A DNA stretch of 64,000 bases, taken from positions 71,815,619-71,879,618 of the forward strand of contig CM077648.1 of the NCBI GenBank assembly GCA_039707465.1, in the 5' to 3' direction. The position numbers were made by a program, and so were the translations under genes. The notes beneath the pieces are model-generated. The model was given only the letters and a program-made list of their open reading frames with translations, searched no databases and was not told where the DNA came from. Below, piece by piece: positions 22,669 through 32,804 of this stretch; positions within the stretch are counted from its first letter, which is position 1, and the number at the start of each line of letters is the position of its first letter. This DNA comes from Rhabdophis nuchalis. Lineage: Eukaryota; Chordata; Lepidosauria; Squamata; Natricidae.

Positions 22669-22680
22669 GGTGGTCAGTGA
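21745..22680 (+). CDS. L1 ORF1 protein (coiled coil - RRM - C-terminal domain), L1-A
   Basis: 311 codons without a stop from the ATG at 21745. Residues 1-35 are a basic, S/T/P-rich tail; about 45-115 is a heptad-type coiled coil (IMKEIKEMRKDLTRSRLELL); then an RRM-like core with FFLRFQNVPE and a C-terminal domain with YRINSAYARINDVPREIHIK and ILKQIPKKIQEIRRKYSFL. This is the architecture of L1 ORF1p, a trimeric RNA-binding and chaperone protein needed for retrotransposition. The last ~10 codons come from the adjoining DNA element, so the natural C-terminus is replaced. About 60% alike by eye to the ORF1 at 60379-59531. Confidence 0.88.
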   Translation: MASRKPPTGKSLSAPASTKTSPTPQKTKITTMLQKEAAGEDTQGSSTDEMLQSIMKEIKEMRKDLTRSRLELLETQRTIADNKQKIEVLEGGAVEMKEEIREIRKENIDISGHMSRMEFERMSFFLRFQNVPESEAEDLKDLMSTILADYTKKNKEYIWGNIDLIYRINSAYARINDVPREIHIKFVRRSTRDEILRAQRGGPLIYQQKEITILKQIPKKIQEIRRKYSFLSKKLNKKGVWFKWLMPEGMLVFWDGGRVRVKTVGEAEAFLKKHSLILGDEEEEMGGAMVPPIGGKEEEETIAKICSKGGQ

Positions 22681-23141
22681 TTTCCTTCTCCAGCACATGG
22701 GTAAATACTCCTTGAAACATCTACCTACCTATCTACCTACCTTCTCTCTCTCTCTCTCTCCCCCTACCTATCTACTGTATTTCTCTCTCTCTCTCTCTAT
22801 TTTTCTCTCTCTATCCCTCTGCCTACCTACCTATCTACACACTCTCTCTCTCACCTACCTACTGTATTTCTCTCTCTCTCCCTATCACTTTATCTACCTA
22901 ACTACACACTCTGTCTCCCTACCTAACTACTGTATTTCTCTCTCTCTCTCTCTCCCCCTCTTACCTACCTACCTACCTACCTACCTAACTAACTAACTAA
23001 CTACTCTCTCTCTCTCCCTACCTACCTACTGTATTTCTCTCTCTTTCTCTCCTTCTCTATCCCTCTACCTACCTACCTACTTTTTTTTTTAAATTGCCTC
23101 TTCAAAATCTGGGTGTGTCTTATACTCCGAAAAATATGGTA
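22671..23141 (+). mobile_element. TA-flanked DNA element, right half (copy 4)
   Basis: GTCAGTGATTTCCTTCTCC, then repeated CTACCTACC and TACTGTATTTCTCTCTC tracts, then TTGCCTCTTCAAAATCTGGG and the right terminus TTATACTCCGAAAAATATGG followed by TA. The same order occurs in the complete copies at 48561-49458 (inverted) and 49666-50401. The left half is absent; the break joins L1-A directly. Confidence 0.8.
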
Positions 23142-23790
23142 GATAACCTACAAAATCCCCTCCCACTCCCACTTATTCTAAATGCAGAGTCCTTCACTAA
23201 GAAAACAGAAATAAAATATAGAAAGTTCCTGACTTGATAATGGTACTATGGAAAAAAAGAACTTGGAATAATGGTTGAGCATATTATTGATTCATATTCA
23301 GTCTGTAAATTGGAAAGCACAAAAGGAAATTTTTAAATCATATGAACTAATTATATGATTTCACCTTCAGCTGATCATCAGGTCAGTATTGTGTCCCGTT
23401 CTGGGCATTATACTTTAAAATGAATTCAGACAATGTTGAAAATATATTCAGACATAGTCAATGTCGATGATCAGTGATTTTAAAAAGTCTTATGAAAAAT
23501 TGAAGGAACTGAAAAACTTTAGCTATGAGAAAAGAAGACTAAATGAAGATATAGTGTAATGCATTTCCATTTATCAATATATCAAGCACCTGTAATCCTT
23601 AAATAGTAAAAAGCTTGTTACAATGTTACAAAAAAAAGGTCCGGAGCCCCAAAATTATGGATTTAAGTTATAGAAAAGCACAATCTGCTTGAATTCAAAA
23701 TATGAGATAATTTTATTATCTGCTTTGAAAATAAATGAAATATCAGAGAATTATCACAATGACACTAATATAAATTATAATCATATTTTC
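23142..23790. other. No recognised feature (AT-rich unique DNA)
   Basis: AT-rich with no long frame, repeat boundary or RNA gene visible. Confidence 0.55.
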
Positions 23791-24409
23791 CAGTGATGGC
23801 GAACCTTTTTCGTACAGCATGCCAAAATTGTGCATGTGCGTGCCCACTCAATCCTTCTGCCTATCTGCAAATGTGTGCGCAACCCCCACCCCACGCGTGC
23901 ACTTGTGACCCCTCCCAGCCTCTGGAGGCTTTCCTGAAGCCTGGGGAGGGCAAAAATGGCCTCCCCCAAAGGCCCTCTGAAAGCTGGAAACAGATTGTTT
24001 CAGAACTTCTGGTTAGCCTTTTGGGGCCATTTTTTGCCCTCCTCAGGCTTCAGGAAAGCCTCCGGTGGCTGGGGAGGGCAAAAAACAGCCCCAACGGGCC
24101 AACTGGAAGTTCGGAAACGATCCATTTCCAGCTTCCAGAGGGCCTCTGAGGGCCCAGGGGAGGCTGTTTTCATCCTCCCCAGGCTTCAGGAAAGTCTCTG
24201 GGGGCTAGGGAAGGTGAAAAATAGTCCCAACAGGCCAGCTAGAAGTTGGTTTATTTTTCACCCTCCCCAACCTTTGAAGGCTTTCCTGAAGCCTGGGGAG
24301 AGAGAAAAATCAGCTAGCCGGATGCATGCCGGAGCTGACGGTTGGTGTGCCACCAAATATGGCTCCACATGCCACCTGTGGTACACATGCCATAGATTCA
24401 CCATCACAG
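23791..24409. mobile_element. hAT-type non-autonomous element (copy a, 619 bp)
   Basis: Left terminus CAGTGATGGCGAACCTTTTT; right terminus GATTCACCATCACAG is its degenerate complement. Flanks ATATTTTC and GTATAGTC agree at 5 of 8 positions. The interior repeats TCCCCAGGCTTCAGGAAAG-like blocks in both orientations. The family has further copies at 26950, 50506 and 55420. The ends resemble OposCharlie-like hAT elements of vertebrates. Confidence 0.85.
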
Positions 24410-26592
24410 GTATAGTCTATATTTAATTTAAATTTAAATAATTAAAATTTTCAAAATGAATGCTGAAATCCAAATACTGCTAATTTCTCCTTGCAAAGGT
24501 CTTTGTCTGTTCCATGATTATACCTACTTAGTACAAATTAAGCTAAATGGAAATTTTTCATACAAATGTAACAGGAATGCCCTCTTAGTAAATAACTGGA
24601 CTTAAGGAGAAAGGAAAACAAATCAAAGATTACACTTAGATGCTGATGAGGTTTATGCAAAAGACAACAAAAACTAAACTTATTGCTTACTAAAGAGGAG
24701 GAATGGAATGGAAATGTAATTTTGTAAGTTTTGAGAAACAGTAAATTGCTCTGGAAGAAATAGCTATTGAAACAATCAAAAATTGTAATTAAGAAAGGAG
24801 GCAACTGATAGAATACATTAACCTTAGTTGAAATGAAACCTAATAAGAATAATAAATAGGTCCTGGTGGGCATACATACAATTAAAAACAGAGAGTCCCA
24901 ACTCAATATAAATCTATTATATGCATGTGTAAAGTCCCAATGAATTTAATACAGTTTTTAATTCTATATCTAGCAGCCTTTCCCTCTTCATTACACATTT
25001 CATAACATAATCAATTAACAGTTTGGACAAATTCCAGATTTGAAAGCATTGTGTATATGAGTGCAGCTTAAAGAAAAAATCTCAGAGAAAATAAATATGG
25101 AATAAAGATTAGGTAAATAAGACTTAATTTTTAAGTTTTTGAAGTTAGGTGCGGTATTTTCTTACCTTCTTCTCAGCTATTTATCAGTGATCAAATAAGG
25201 CAAATTGATGGACTGCTGAATCTGTATTTCCTGTTTAATAAATTTAAGAAAATCAGCATTTTAAAAGCAGTGCATTTAAGAAAAATGACACTTTCTCAAA
25301 GTAAAGACCTCACAACCTACTAGTGGTCCCAGTGCAAAGAAGACATCTTGCTTCTTTGGATAGGCACAAGGAACTTGTACCACCATCCTAGTTGCGTGCA
25401 TATGCAATTTGATTCAACACCATTCTTAGTTACAGTGTGTATAATCATGGTTCACTGACTCTTGACAATGTTTTTTAACAATGCTCTAAGTCATAAAGCT
25501 TGGGCTACAAAACTCAACACAATGTACTAAGTGAAAACCAAATCCTGCCCATTGTGACTTAGCACTCAGCAGAATGTGAGAAAGAATTCTTACAGAGCAT
25601 AAGTAGCTATAAAAAGAGGCTTTTTAAGAGAAGAAAAAGGGTATAGCTATCACTGCCACCATATTATTTTAACAACATCCAACAGTAGAATGGGACTCCC
25701 TGTCTGTTAGCATAATCACTTTCAGAAAAGACAAACTTTGATATCGCAGGAGAAGCCAGCAAACATAGATTGAGTTTGAAAACTGGCCAAATTAGCTAGA
25801 GGCTGTAGTGAAAACAATTTGGGGGGGGGGGGGGGGGACTCCAATTGCAACCCTAAGGGAGAAGCATTGAACAGTGGCTCAGAATGCTGCTGACTGCTCC
25901 ACTCTTAAGCCCTTTCCCCCTCCCTCCCAGCTACATGAGCCCTGGTGCTGCTATTGCTAAGAAGTTGGAAGAATTCTAGAAACCAGTGATGGACACCAGT
26001 TTTGAAGAATTTAAAGTTGTAAACAATCAAAACAATTCCATTCTATCCAGTTAGTGGTGCACAGAATGAGTATCACCCAGAGTCACTTTGTCCATAAGAT
26101 GTGTGTGTAGGGAGGATATAAATTTAATCAATAACTAAACACTACTTATAGGAACAAGAGAAATAAAGGAAAAACAAACAGATGAATTCCAAAACCCACT
26201 TGTGAGTAATGCCTTAAGATTAAAATGCCCCCCTAAAATAAATAGCAATTGTTCATTATAATTCAAAAGAGTGTAGTGTACATTTTATTGGTCTGTGCTT
26301 TTGACCATATGGGGAATAAATATTCTAAATTAAGTCATTTGTCAAAAGTCATCCCTAATTTTAGATATATTTTAAAAAGTGTTTCATTAGCAGTTTTTCT
26401 CTTTAAGTCCTCATATATTTATTAACCAATTTTATAATTTTCTTTACCAATGTCAACAGAACATAATTTGCATGTTTTTAGAATACATTCAGCACATTGG
26501 CAACCAAACAATTTAGTTAGTTAGAATGCCTATTAAAGTATCTTCCAGATCCAGTTCCAGATTAGATACTGCTTGTCTTCTATAGAGTTGAT
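24410..26592. other. No recognised feature (AT-rich unique DNA)
   Basis: 2.2 kb of AT-rich DNA with a G run at 25820-25837. A 122-codon minus-strand frame at 24538-24906 (hydrophobic, F/L-rich) has no domain I recognise and AT-rich composition; not called. Confidence 0.55.
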
Positions 26593-27626
26593 CAATAGTT
26601 CTCAACCTGTGGTCCACAGACCCCGGGGGACCATGATGTCATCACAGCGGGTCTGCAAAGGCTTGAAGAAATGTTATTTCAATCTTAAGTCTGGAGGGTC
26701 CGTAGCCATGGTGTGTTGCCATGAAAGGTACCGGATTTTTCTGTCTATAAGATGTCCCAATGTTTCATGTAGTTTCTTGTAGTAAGCACACTATAACCCA
26801 TCACTGTGCAGAAACCATCTTGTTACAGTGAGTAATACAATAAGAACAGGAAATGCATCACAGGAACAATAGAGATGAAACCTAGTGGCAATGTGATACA
26901 GGAAACAACTGCAATAGAGAGGAATGATAGAGTTGCATATAACATAGAGCCGTGATGGCGAACCTATGACAGACATGCCAGAGATGGCATTCAGAGCCCT
27001 TTCTGTGGGCACGTGCACCATTGCCAGCTGCTCTTCTGGTTTCCACAAATGCACGCTAGCTAGCTGGCCTTTGCAGGCACCAGAGCGCCACAAAACAACT
27101 TGAAAACAGCCTGAAAAACTGTTTAAAAACAGGCCATTTTCTGGCTGTTTTCGGGTTTGAAAAATGGCCTGAATATGGCTGCAAAAAGGCCTGGAAAACA
27201 ACATGAAAACAGCCAAACAGGCATGTGCACTGGCCAGCTGGTCTCTGGGTTTGCACATGCACCCATGCACAGGTGGGTTGCAAATCCCGGTGCTACTGGT
27301 TCACTCATGCTCATGCACAGGCGCAATGCTTTTTTGCATATGCAGAAGCGGGTGGGTGGAGCCTCCTGCCACCGCCATTACCGGTTCACCTGAACCAGGA
27401 GCAACCCACCTGTGTTGCACATTCCAGTTTGGGCACTTGGTGCCGAAAAGGTTTGCCTTCACTGACATAGAAGCTCATCCAGCATGTGTGGCCTTCTCCT
27501 CTGAGTCTTCTATATAAGATGCCCCTCCATTTTCAAGTAAATATTTTTTTTAAAGTAGCATTTTATACACACAAAAAATACAGTTTTAAAGGAGGTCCAT
27601 GGTGAAGAAAAGGTTGAGAACCACTG
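26593..27626. mobile_element. hAT-type element with CAGTGGTTCTCAACC-like ends, hosting a second hAT
   Basis: Left end CAATAGTTCTCAACCTGTGG; right end AAAGGTTGAGAACCACTG. Flanks GAGTTGAT (26585-26592) and AAGTAGAT (27627-27634) agree at 6 of 8 bases. Ends of this type define a well-known hAT group in tetrapods. Element 26950-27464 sits inside it, so this is the older of the two. Confidence 0.8.
26950..27464. mobile_element. hAT-type non-autonomous element (copy b, 515 bp), nested
   Basis: CCGTGATGGCGAACCTATG at the left and AGGTTTGCCTTCACTG at the right. Target duplication ACATAGAG (26942-26949) and ACATAGAA (27465-27472), 7 of 8. The interior has CTGGCCAGCTGG-like blocks also found in copies c and d. 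Confidence 0.88.
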
Positions 27627-27973
27627 AAGTAGATGGTTTGTTCTTTCAGATGTCAGGATTTATAGAGGGAAAGAAAAGGAGTATAAACAGTCCATTGTCT
27701 GATGGCATTCCCTGACAAACTTTATTTGAGCCTGATGTCAGGGTTCCAAGTAATATCCCAAGTAATTTTTGGCTTATTAGGGCACAAGGGAACTCTCACC
27801 TTGGGATTTATATGTATTTGATTTTTATCCTACCTTTATTATTTTATAAGTAAGTTAATATAGCAACATAATGCTTCAGCCTCTTATTTTTCTCACATCA
27901 GCAATTCCTGTGAGGTGGGTTTGGCTAAAGAAGACGGTGACTAGTCCAAAGTCACCCAATTGACTTTCATGCC
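27627..27973. other. No recognised feature
   Basis: About 350 bp of unique-looking sequence between the hAT nest and the Gypsy remnant. Confidence 0.5.
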
Positions 27974-28166
27974 TGTCAGCTCCAGTGAGCCCAGAGGCCC
28001 GGAGCTGCCATTTGCGGGGGAGGTAAGCTGTGAGAGCTGCCAGAAATCGTACTTACCACTTGGGGATCTCCCTCCTCCACATGCAATCCAGCTGAGAACT
28101 CTTCATAACTGACTGAGAACAAGCCATGACTGATTGCTGGGTGGTTTTCACTCTGGCTCATGAGAT
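27974..28166 (+). repeat. Ty3/Gypsy LTR fragment
   Basis: Starts TGTCAGCTCCAGTGAGCCC and matches the LTR at 32609 over its whole length (CTCCTCCACATGCAATCCAG, GACTGAGAACAAGCCATGAC). It ends after GGGTGTGCAT and joins integrase-coding sequence directly, so the rest of the LTR and the gag-RT region are deleted. Confidence 0.82.
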
Positions 28167-28740
28167 GATGGGTGTGCATTTAGCAAATTGTCAATTCTGG
28201 TGGCTCCACATGAAGAGGGACATAGAGGAATATGTAAGGAGTTGTGTTGTTTGCATTACCATGAAGGCCCAGCCTGGCCGGCCTCCTGGTGTTTTACAGC
28301 ACGTGGCAGATCAAATTTGTCCACAGAAACAGATAGCCATGGACTACATCGTGGATTTACTGGACAGTCAACAAGGTCATTTGGACGATAATAGACCTGT
28401 TCTCCAAACAGGCTCATTTTGTAAAATATACCGACCTTCCATCTGCTAGGAAGCTGGCCAAACTGTTTATTGCCCATGTCTATAGACTCCATGGCATCCC
28501 CAAAAGGATAAATTCCAATAGAGGAGTGCAATTTACTGCCCGGTTCTGGCACAGATTTGTGGCGATGGTTGGGCCTTCACAAGGACTTAGTACAGCCTTT
28601 CATCCCGCGACCAATGGTGCCACAGAGAGGGCAAATGTGATGGTGGAGCGCTACTTAAGGTGTTACATTTAGTACCAACAGACCGATTGGGCTGAACTCC
28701 TCCCCTTTGCCAAAGTTCCATATAACAATGCAGTCAGGGG
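28167..28740 (+). pseudogene. Ty3/Gypsy integrase fragment
   Basis: Translation shows an H2C2 zinc-binding end (FWWLHMKRDIEEYVRSCVVC) and the start of the catalytic core (IAMDYIVDLLDSQQGH, the first D of the D,D-35-E triad). A frameshift near 28385 leads to DLFSKQAHFVKYTDLPSA, then KLFIAHVYRLHGIPK, and later AFHPATNGATERANVMVER with the catalytic E region. A TAG stop interrupts near 28670. Integrase inserts element DNA into the host genome. The frame ends at PYNNAV where a minisatellite-bearing insertion begins. Confidence 0.88.
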
Positions 28741-28990
28741 TGGGTTTCAAAATTTTTGGAACAGGTTCTGTGGCTTGCCGGCCATGTGACCGGTTGGGAG
28801 TGGCTTGCCGGCCATGTGACCGGGTGGGAGTGGCTTGCCGGCCATGTGACCGGGTGGGAGTGGCTTGCCGGCCATGTGACCGGGTGGGAGTGGCTTGCCG
28901 GCCATGTGACCGGGTGGGAGTGGCTTGCCGGCCATGTGACCGGGTGGGAATGTTAGCAGCTGCTGGAATTATGTTTGTACAACAGTGGAA
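28741..28990. repeat. 30-bp minisatellite, about 6 copies
   Basis: Unit GTGGCTTGCCGGCCATGTGA plus CCGGGTGGGA repeats from 28769 to 28950 with almost no variation; only the first unit differs (TTGGGAG). It is preceded by AGGGGTGGGTTTCAAAATTT, which looks like the start of a mobile element inserted in the integrase gene. All frames are open across it, giving false ORFs. Confidence 0.93.
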
Positions 28991-29025
28991 AAACAGATAT
29001 GAAAATGAATAAATACTACAATGTG

Positions 29026-29044
29026 CACATACATACATACATAC

Positions 29045-29091
<47 letters not shown>
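29026..29091. repeat. (ATAC)n(AGAC)n microsatellite
   Basis: Short ATAC repeats followed by about 12 uninterrupted CAGA units. Confidence 0.95.
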
Positions 29092-30220
29092 TATTCATGC
29101 ATCACTATAAATTTGAATGGTACATTAACCACAGCTGCATTAGTATATGGAATGCAAAATGAGTTACCTGTTGCCATGGGAACATCCTAATCATGGTGGA
29201 ATCCATGATCCCTTCAAAACTAATGAAACACTTATCACTAAATGAACTGGGTAGAAGTTCCACTAAATTGAACAGGGTTGGCTCCCCAAAGCAGCCTGAA
29301 TTATTTTGTATAGCAACGTTTATTCAGTGTCCTTGCCATCTGTTTATAACAGGTCTACTAGAAATATGAAGAAATAAACAAATAAATAACAAAGATCAAA
29401 TGATACCTGAGGTTTGTATAAAATAAAAAAACAAATAATGATGAATTCACACATCTACAAGAAAATAGCAGATATTGCTATTTATAACTCAATTTAGTTA
29501 TTCACCAGTAGGCTTCTACCAAGTTACTTATTTAGAACAACCACAACCAAAAATGTTTTCTTTAACAAGTTCTCTCATGGACATATTGGTATAGTTTTCT
29601 TGGAAGTATTTTGCCACTGCCCTCTTCATTTCACCTTTCTAGTAAAGCCTACAATCAAGCAATTTCCTTGGCCACCCCTCCAGATATCAATCAGGACACT
29701 CTGCTTTCCATGATTGGCCAAGTGTTGAAAAGTCAACAAACTGAGTAGTCATACAAATAAATATATATATATAAATCCCTTATAAAATCCACATTGAAAT
29801 TTACAGAGGTGACATAAGGGGAATTGCGTTAGCCATCTACATTCACTCACCCAAACTCTAGCAAGAAACAGGTAATATTCTCTCTTGAATGTGCCTCATA
29901 ATTTGATTTTTAATGTTTTATAACATTTTTCTAATTACAATAATCAAACTGTCAACTTGCTTTAATGTTTTCATAATTATATGTTCAACTCAACTAATTT
30001 AGTCATAATAGTTTAATTAGGAGTACAGTTCCAAAATATAGGTAGGTAAGTAAGTAGAGATAGATGGATAGATAGACATATAGATATAATTTGAACATGT
30101 CTTACTCTCCCAATTCTCAAGGATACTTCTTACTGTGTTACTATATGAATTAATTAACTTTGGTCAATAGAGCCAAATATCAACAGTACCACTACTGAAA
30201 TTTCTTTTGAGAGCCAAAAG
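29092..30220. other. No recognised feature (AT-rich unique DNA)
   Basis: Contains short (TA)n at 29762 and (GATA)-like units near 30060-30085, no coding signal. Confidence 0.5.
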
Positions 30221-30229
30221 GTGTGGCCT

Positions 30230-30345
30230 TTTTTGTGGGAGTGGCTCAGTTGTCATGTGACCCATGGCCAACTTGGAAAATGTGGTGAAACTCACTTAAC
30301 AGTCTTGCTTAGCAACCAAAATTTTGGGCTCAATTGTGGTCATAA
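30230..30345. mobile_element. Fragment of a squamate-type mariner-like MITE
   Basis: CTTAGCAACCAAAATTTTGG and GCTCAATTGTGGTCATAAGT match the right arm of the element at 43555-47015 (AAATTTTGGGCTCAATTGTG). Its outer terminus is replaced by a CTTT microsatellite at 30348-30370. Confidence 0.6.
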
Positions 30346-30595
30346 GTTCTTTCTTTCTTTCTTTCTTTCTTCCTTTCTTCCTTACATTTCTGGCTGGTCT
30401 TTGGTCTTCTGAAGATGGTGAAAATGGATTTATGGGCACTCGTTATATATAAAGGCAGCCCATAACTCTTTGGGATGCTGGTTTGAATCCAGGAAATGAC
30501 TCAGAGGATGTGATTCCTTTGAAATAACCACTGGGAGAAAAATAGATCTTTAACCTGGTTAACCAAACAGGTAGCTTGAGGTGAAAGGAAATAGG

Positions 30596-31118
30596 AAAAT
30601 ATATTATTTCCTTTCCTTCTTTCCTTCCATTGCCTCCCTCCCTCCCCCTTCCTCCCTTCCTTTCTTCCCTCCCTACTACCCTCCATCCCTTTCCTTCCTT
30701 CCTTCCTTCCTTCCTTCCCTCCTACCCTCCCTCTCTCTCCTTCCTTCCCTCCCTCTTCCTTTCCTTTCCATTCCTTCCTTCCATTGCCTCCCTCCCCCTT
30801 CCTCCCTTCTTTCCTTCCTTCCCTCCTACCCTCCATCCCTCTTTCTTTTTCTTTCCTTCCTTCCTTCTTTCACTCCTCTCTCCCCTTTCTTTCCTTCACT
30901 CCCTCCCTCCCACCCTCCATTCATCTTTTTTCCTATTTTTCTTTCTCTTTCTGTTTTTTTGTCTCTCTCTCTCTTTCTCTCTCTCTCTCTGTATCTGTCT
31001 CTCTCCTCCCCCCCCCCATCTGTCACTCTGTGTGTGTGTGTGTGTGTGTGTCTGTTTCCCTCCCTCTCTCTTTCTGTCTCTCTAAGTCTGCCTCTCTGTG
31101 CATCTGCCATTCTCTCCC
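30596..31118. repeat. Polypyrimidine satellite: (CCTT)n, (CT)n, (GT)n
   Basis: Long C/T tract with TTCC and CTCC units, then TCTCTC and TGTGTG blocks. On the minus strand the segment near 31020 reads ACACAGAGTGACAGATGGGG then AGGAGAGAGACAGATACAGA, matching a segment of the Helitron at 45085-45140. Gives false frames on both strands. Confidence 0.95.
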
Positions 31119-31127
31119 CCCCCCCCC

Positions 31128-31613
31128 GGGAAGCAGCAGAGGGGTCAGCATGTCGGTTGCGGAGGTTATCCCGCAGCGAGCGGACAGAGGAGCCGAGCTG
31201 CAGGCGAGGAGGAGGAAGCAGCCCCTGGCCAGAGGATGGCCGAGCGCGCCTCCACCACTGCATTTTCCGGGGCTTCCTGGAGAGGCCAGCATTCGACTGG
31301 GGAGGTTATCCCGCAGCGGGCGGGCGAAGGACCCAAGCTGCGTGCTGCCGAAGCCGTCCGAGGCTGGGCGTGCGGCGCCCGGATGGCTTTGGCGGCACGC
31401 AGCTTGGATCCTTCGCCCGCCCGCTGCGAGATAATCTCCCCAGTCGAATGCTGGCCCCTCCAGGAAGCTCCGGAAAGTGCAAAGCGCTGCGGTGGCCGTC
31501 GGAAGGAGGTGTGGAGGCGTGTTCGCCCATTCTCTGGCCAGGGCGCTGCTCCCTCCTCCTCGCCGGCCCGGTTCCTATGAAGCCGCGGACCGGCACCGGT
31601 CCGCGGACCCCTG
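31128..31613. mobile_element. GC-rich palindromic hAT end
   Basis: The right end GGTCCGCGGACCCCTG is the complement of CAGGGGTCCGCGGACC, a terminus typical of a hAT group. The interior is a large inverted repeat: AGGCCAGCATTCGACTGGGG (31282) against CCCCAGTCGAATGCTGGCCC (31438), and CAAGCTGCGTGCTGCCGAAG (31335) against GGCGGCACGCAGCTTGGATC (31391). The left terminus is not visible; it may lie beyond the pyrimidine tract. Confidence 0.6.
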
Positions 31614-32079
31614 CTTTAAAAGGTTAAAATGGAAGATATGTAGCCATACAAGTCTTTTTTCACGGAGAAGAAAAGGAAGATAGCTGACCTTGTATTTGAG
31701 TCATACAACACTACCGGAGAGCTTAATGGAAACGGGCGGATGGGATCGCAGGGAGCTTAGCGCTGGCTAGGCGGGGGAGGGGCGTGGACCTACTTACTTC
31801 CGGGTCCACCGGTGGAAAGGGATCGCTGGGGATCGGGAAAATTGACGAAAGGGCTCGCCCGATCCCACCCGAACCCGGAGAAACCCACCTCTGAATGCAG
31901 TGCACAAAAGTACAGGGTTTACCCCATTCCACGTAGCTACACGTTGGGGTGAGTTCGTCCCAATTCCACAATCTCCAAGTGTGCCCAGATAACATGACCT
32001 TGCAGAAGTGGATAGGCTGAATGGATAAGGTTTGGAAAGTTGTGAGAGACACGTTATGTCATTCTTTCACGACATATAA
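31614..32079. other. Unassigned sequence inside the broken Gypsy element
   Basis: 31720-31890 is GC-rich (GGCTAGGCGGGGGAGGGGCG); the rest is balanced. No conserved frame found. Confidence 0.4.
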
Positions 32080-32608
32080 AAAGAACAGCGACAAAAGGCA
32101 GAAGGCACACGGACCTTTCCATGTGTGCCAGAGGGTATACCTCTCCACTAAATATCTTAGGCTGCCTTTACCTTGTAAGTAACTCAGCCCTAAATTCATT
32201 GGGCCTTTCCCCATTGTGCAGGTTGTTAACCCCCTCACAGTGCAGCTAAGGCTTCCCCCCATATTGGGGAAAGCACATCCAGTCTTCCACTGCAGCCTGA
32301 TCTGATCAATTCAGACATCTGATATCAGAGGAGACCCATTATGGCCACCAGCCCTGGTCACTGTAGATGGGGAATAGCACTACAAAGTACAAGATATACT
32401 AGATAACAAGTGGCACAGAGGGCAGTTAATGGAAAGGTTATCCCCTGTCGGTGGCATCATGGGTTCATAGTAAGGACTGTAGGGCGCCCCTCCTGGTAGC
32501 GAGATTCCTCCGCAGACATCCTGCAAAATCGGGGGGAGGGGTTTTTCGGCTCCTAACTGACTGTAATTTTTATTACCCAGGTGCTGTCTCTGTGGCAGAG
32601 GGGCCACA
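32080..32608 (+). pseudogene. Ty3/Gypsy integrase C-terminus with chromodomain remnant
   Basis: Shifting frames give VYLSTKYLRLPLPCK, then FIGPFPIVQVVNPLTVQLRL, PPILGKAHPVFHCSL, and VTVDGE*HYKVQDILDNKWHRG, the start of a chromodomain. LVARFLRRHPAKSGGGVF near 32500 is the conserved end of the polyprotein. Stops interrupt it. Gypsy chromodomains steer integration by reading histone marks. The upstream half of the gene is at 28167-28740, displaced by about 3.3 kb of inserted DNA. Confidence 0.82.
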
Positions 32609-32804
32609 TGTCAGGTCTGGTGAGCCCACAGGCCTGGAGCTGCCATTCAGGGGGAGAAGCTGTGGGAACTGCTAGGAATCGTGCTTACAGCTGGGGATCT
32701 CCCTCCTCCACATGCAATCCAGCTGAGAACCCTCCATAACTGAGAACTGACTGAGAACAAGCCATGACTGATTGCCGGGTAGTTTTCACTCTGGGTCATG
32801 AGGT

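Noticed and set aside
24538..24906. 122-codon hydrophobic minus-strand frame
   Set aside because: AT-rich sequence, no signal or domain pattern, and no neighbouring support.
28745..28950. Possible CRISPR-like direct repeats
   Set aside because: The 30-bp units are contiguous without spacers, and the context is vertebrate; it is a minisatellite.
30581..31627. 348-codon frame rich in S, L, F and P
   Set aside because: It reads through a polypyrimidine tract into a GC-rich palindrome; no domain.
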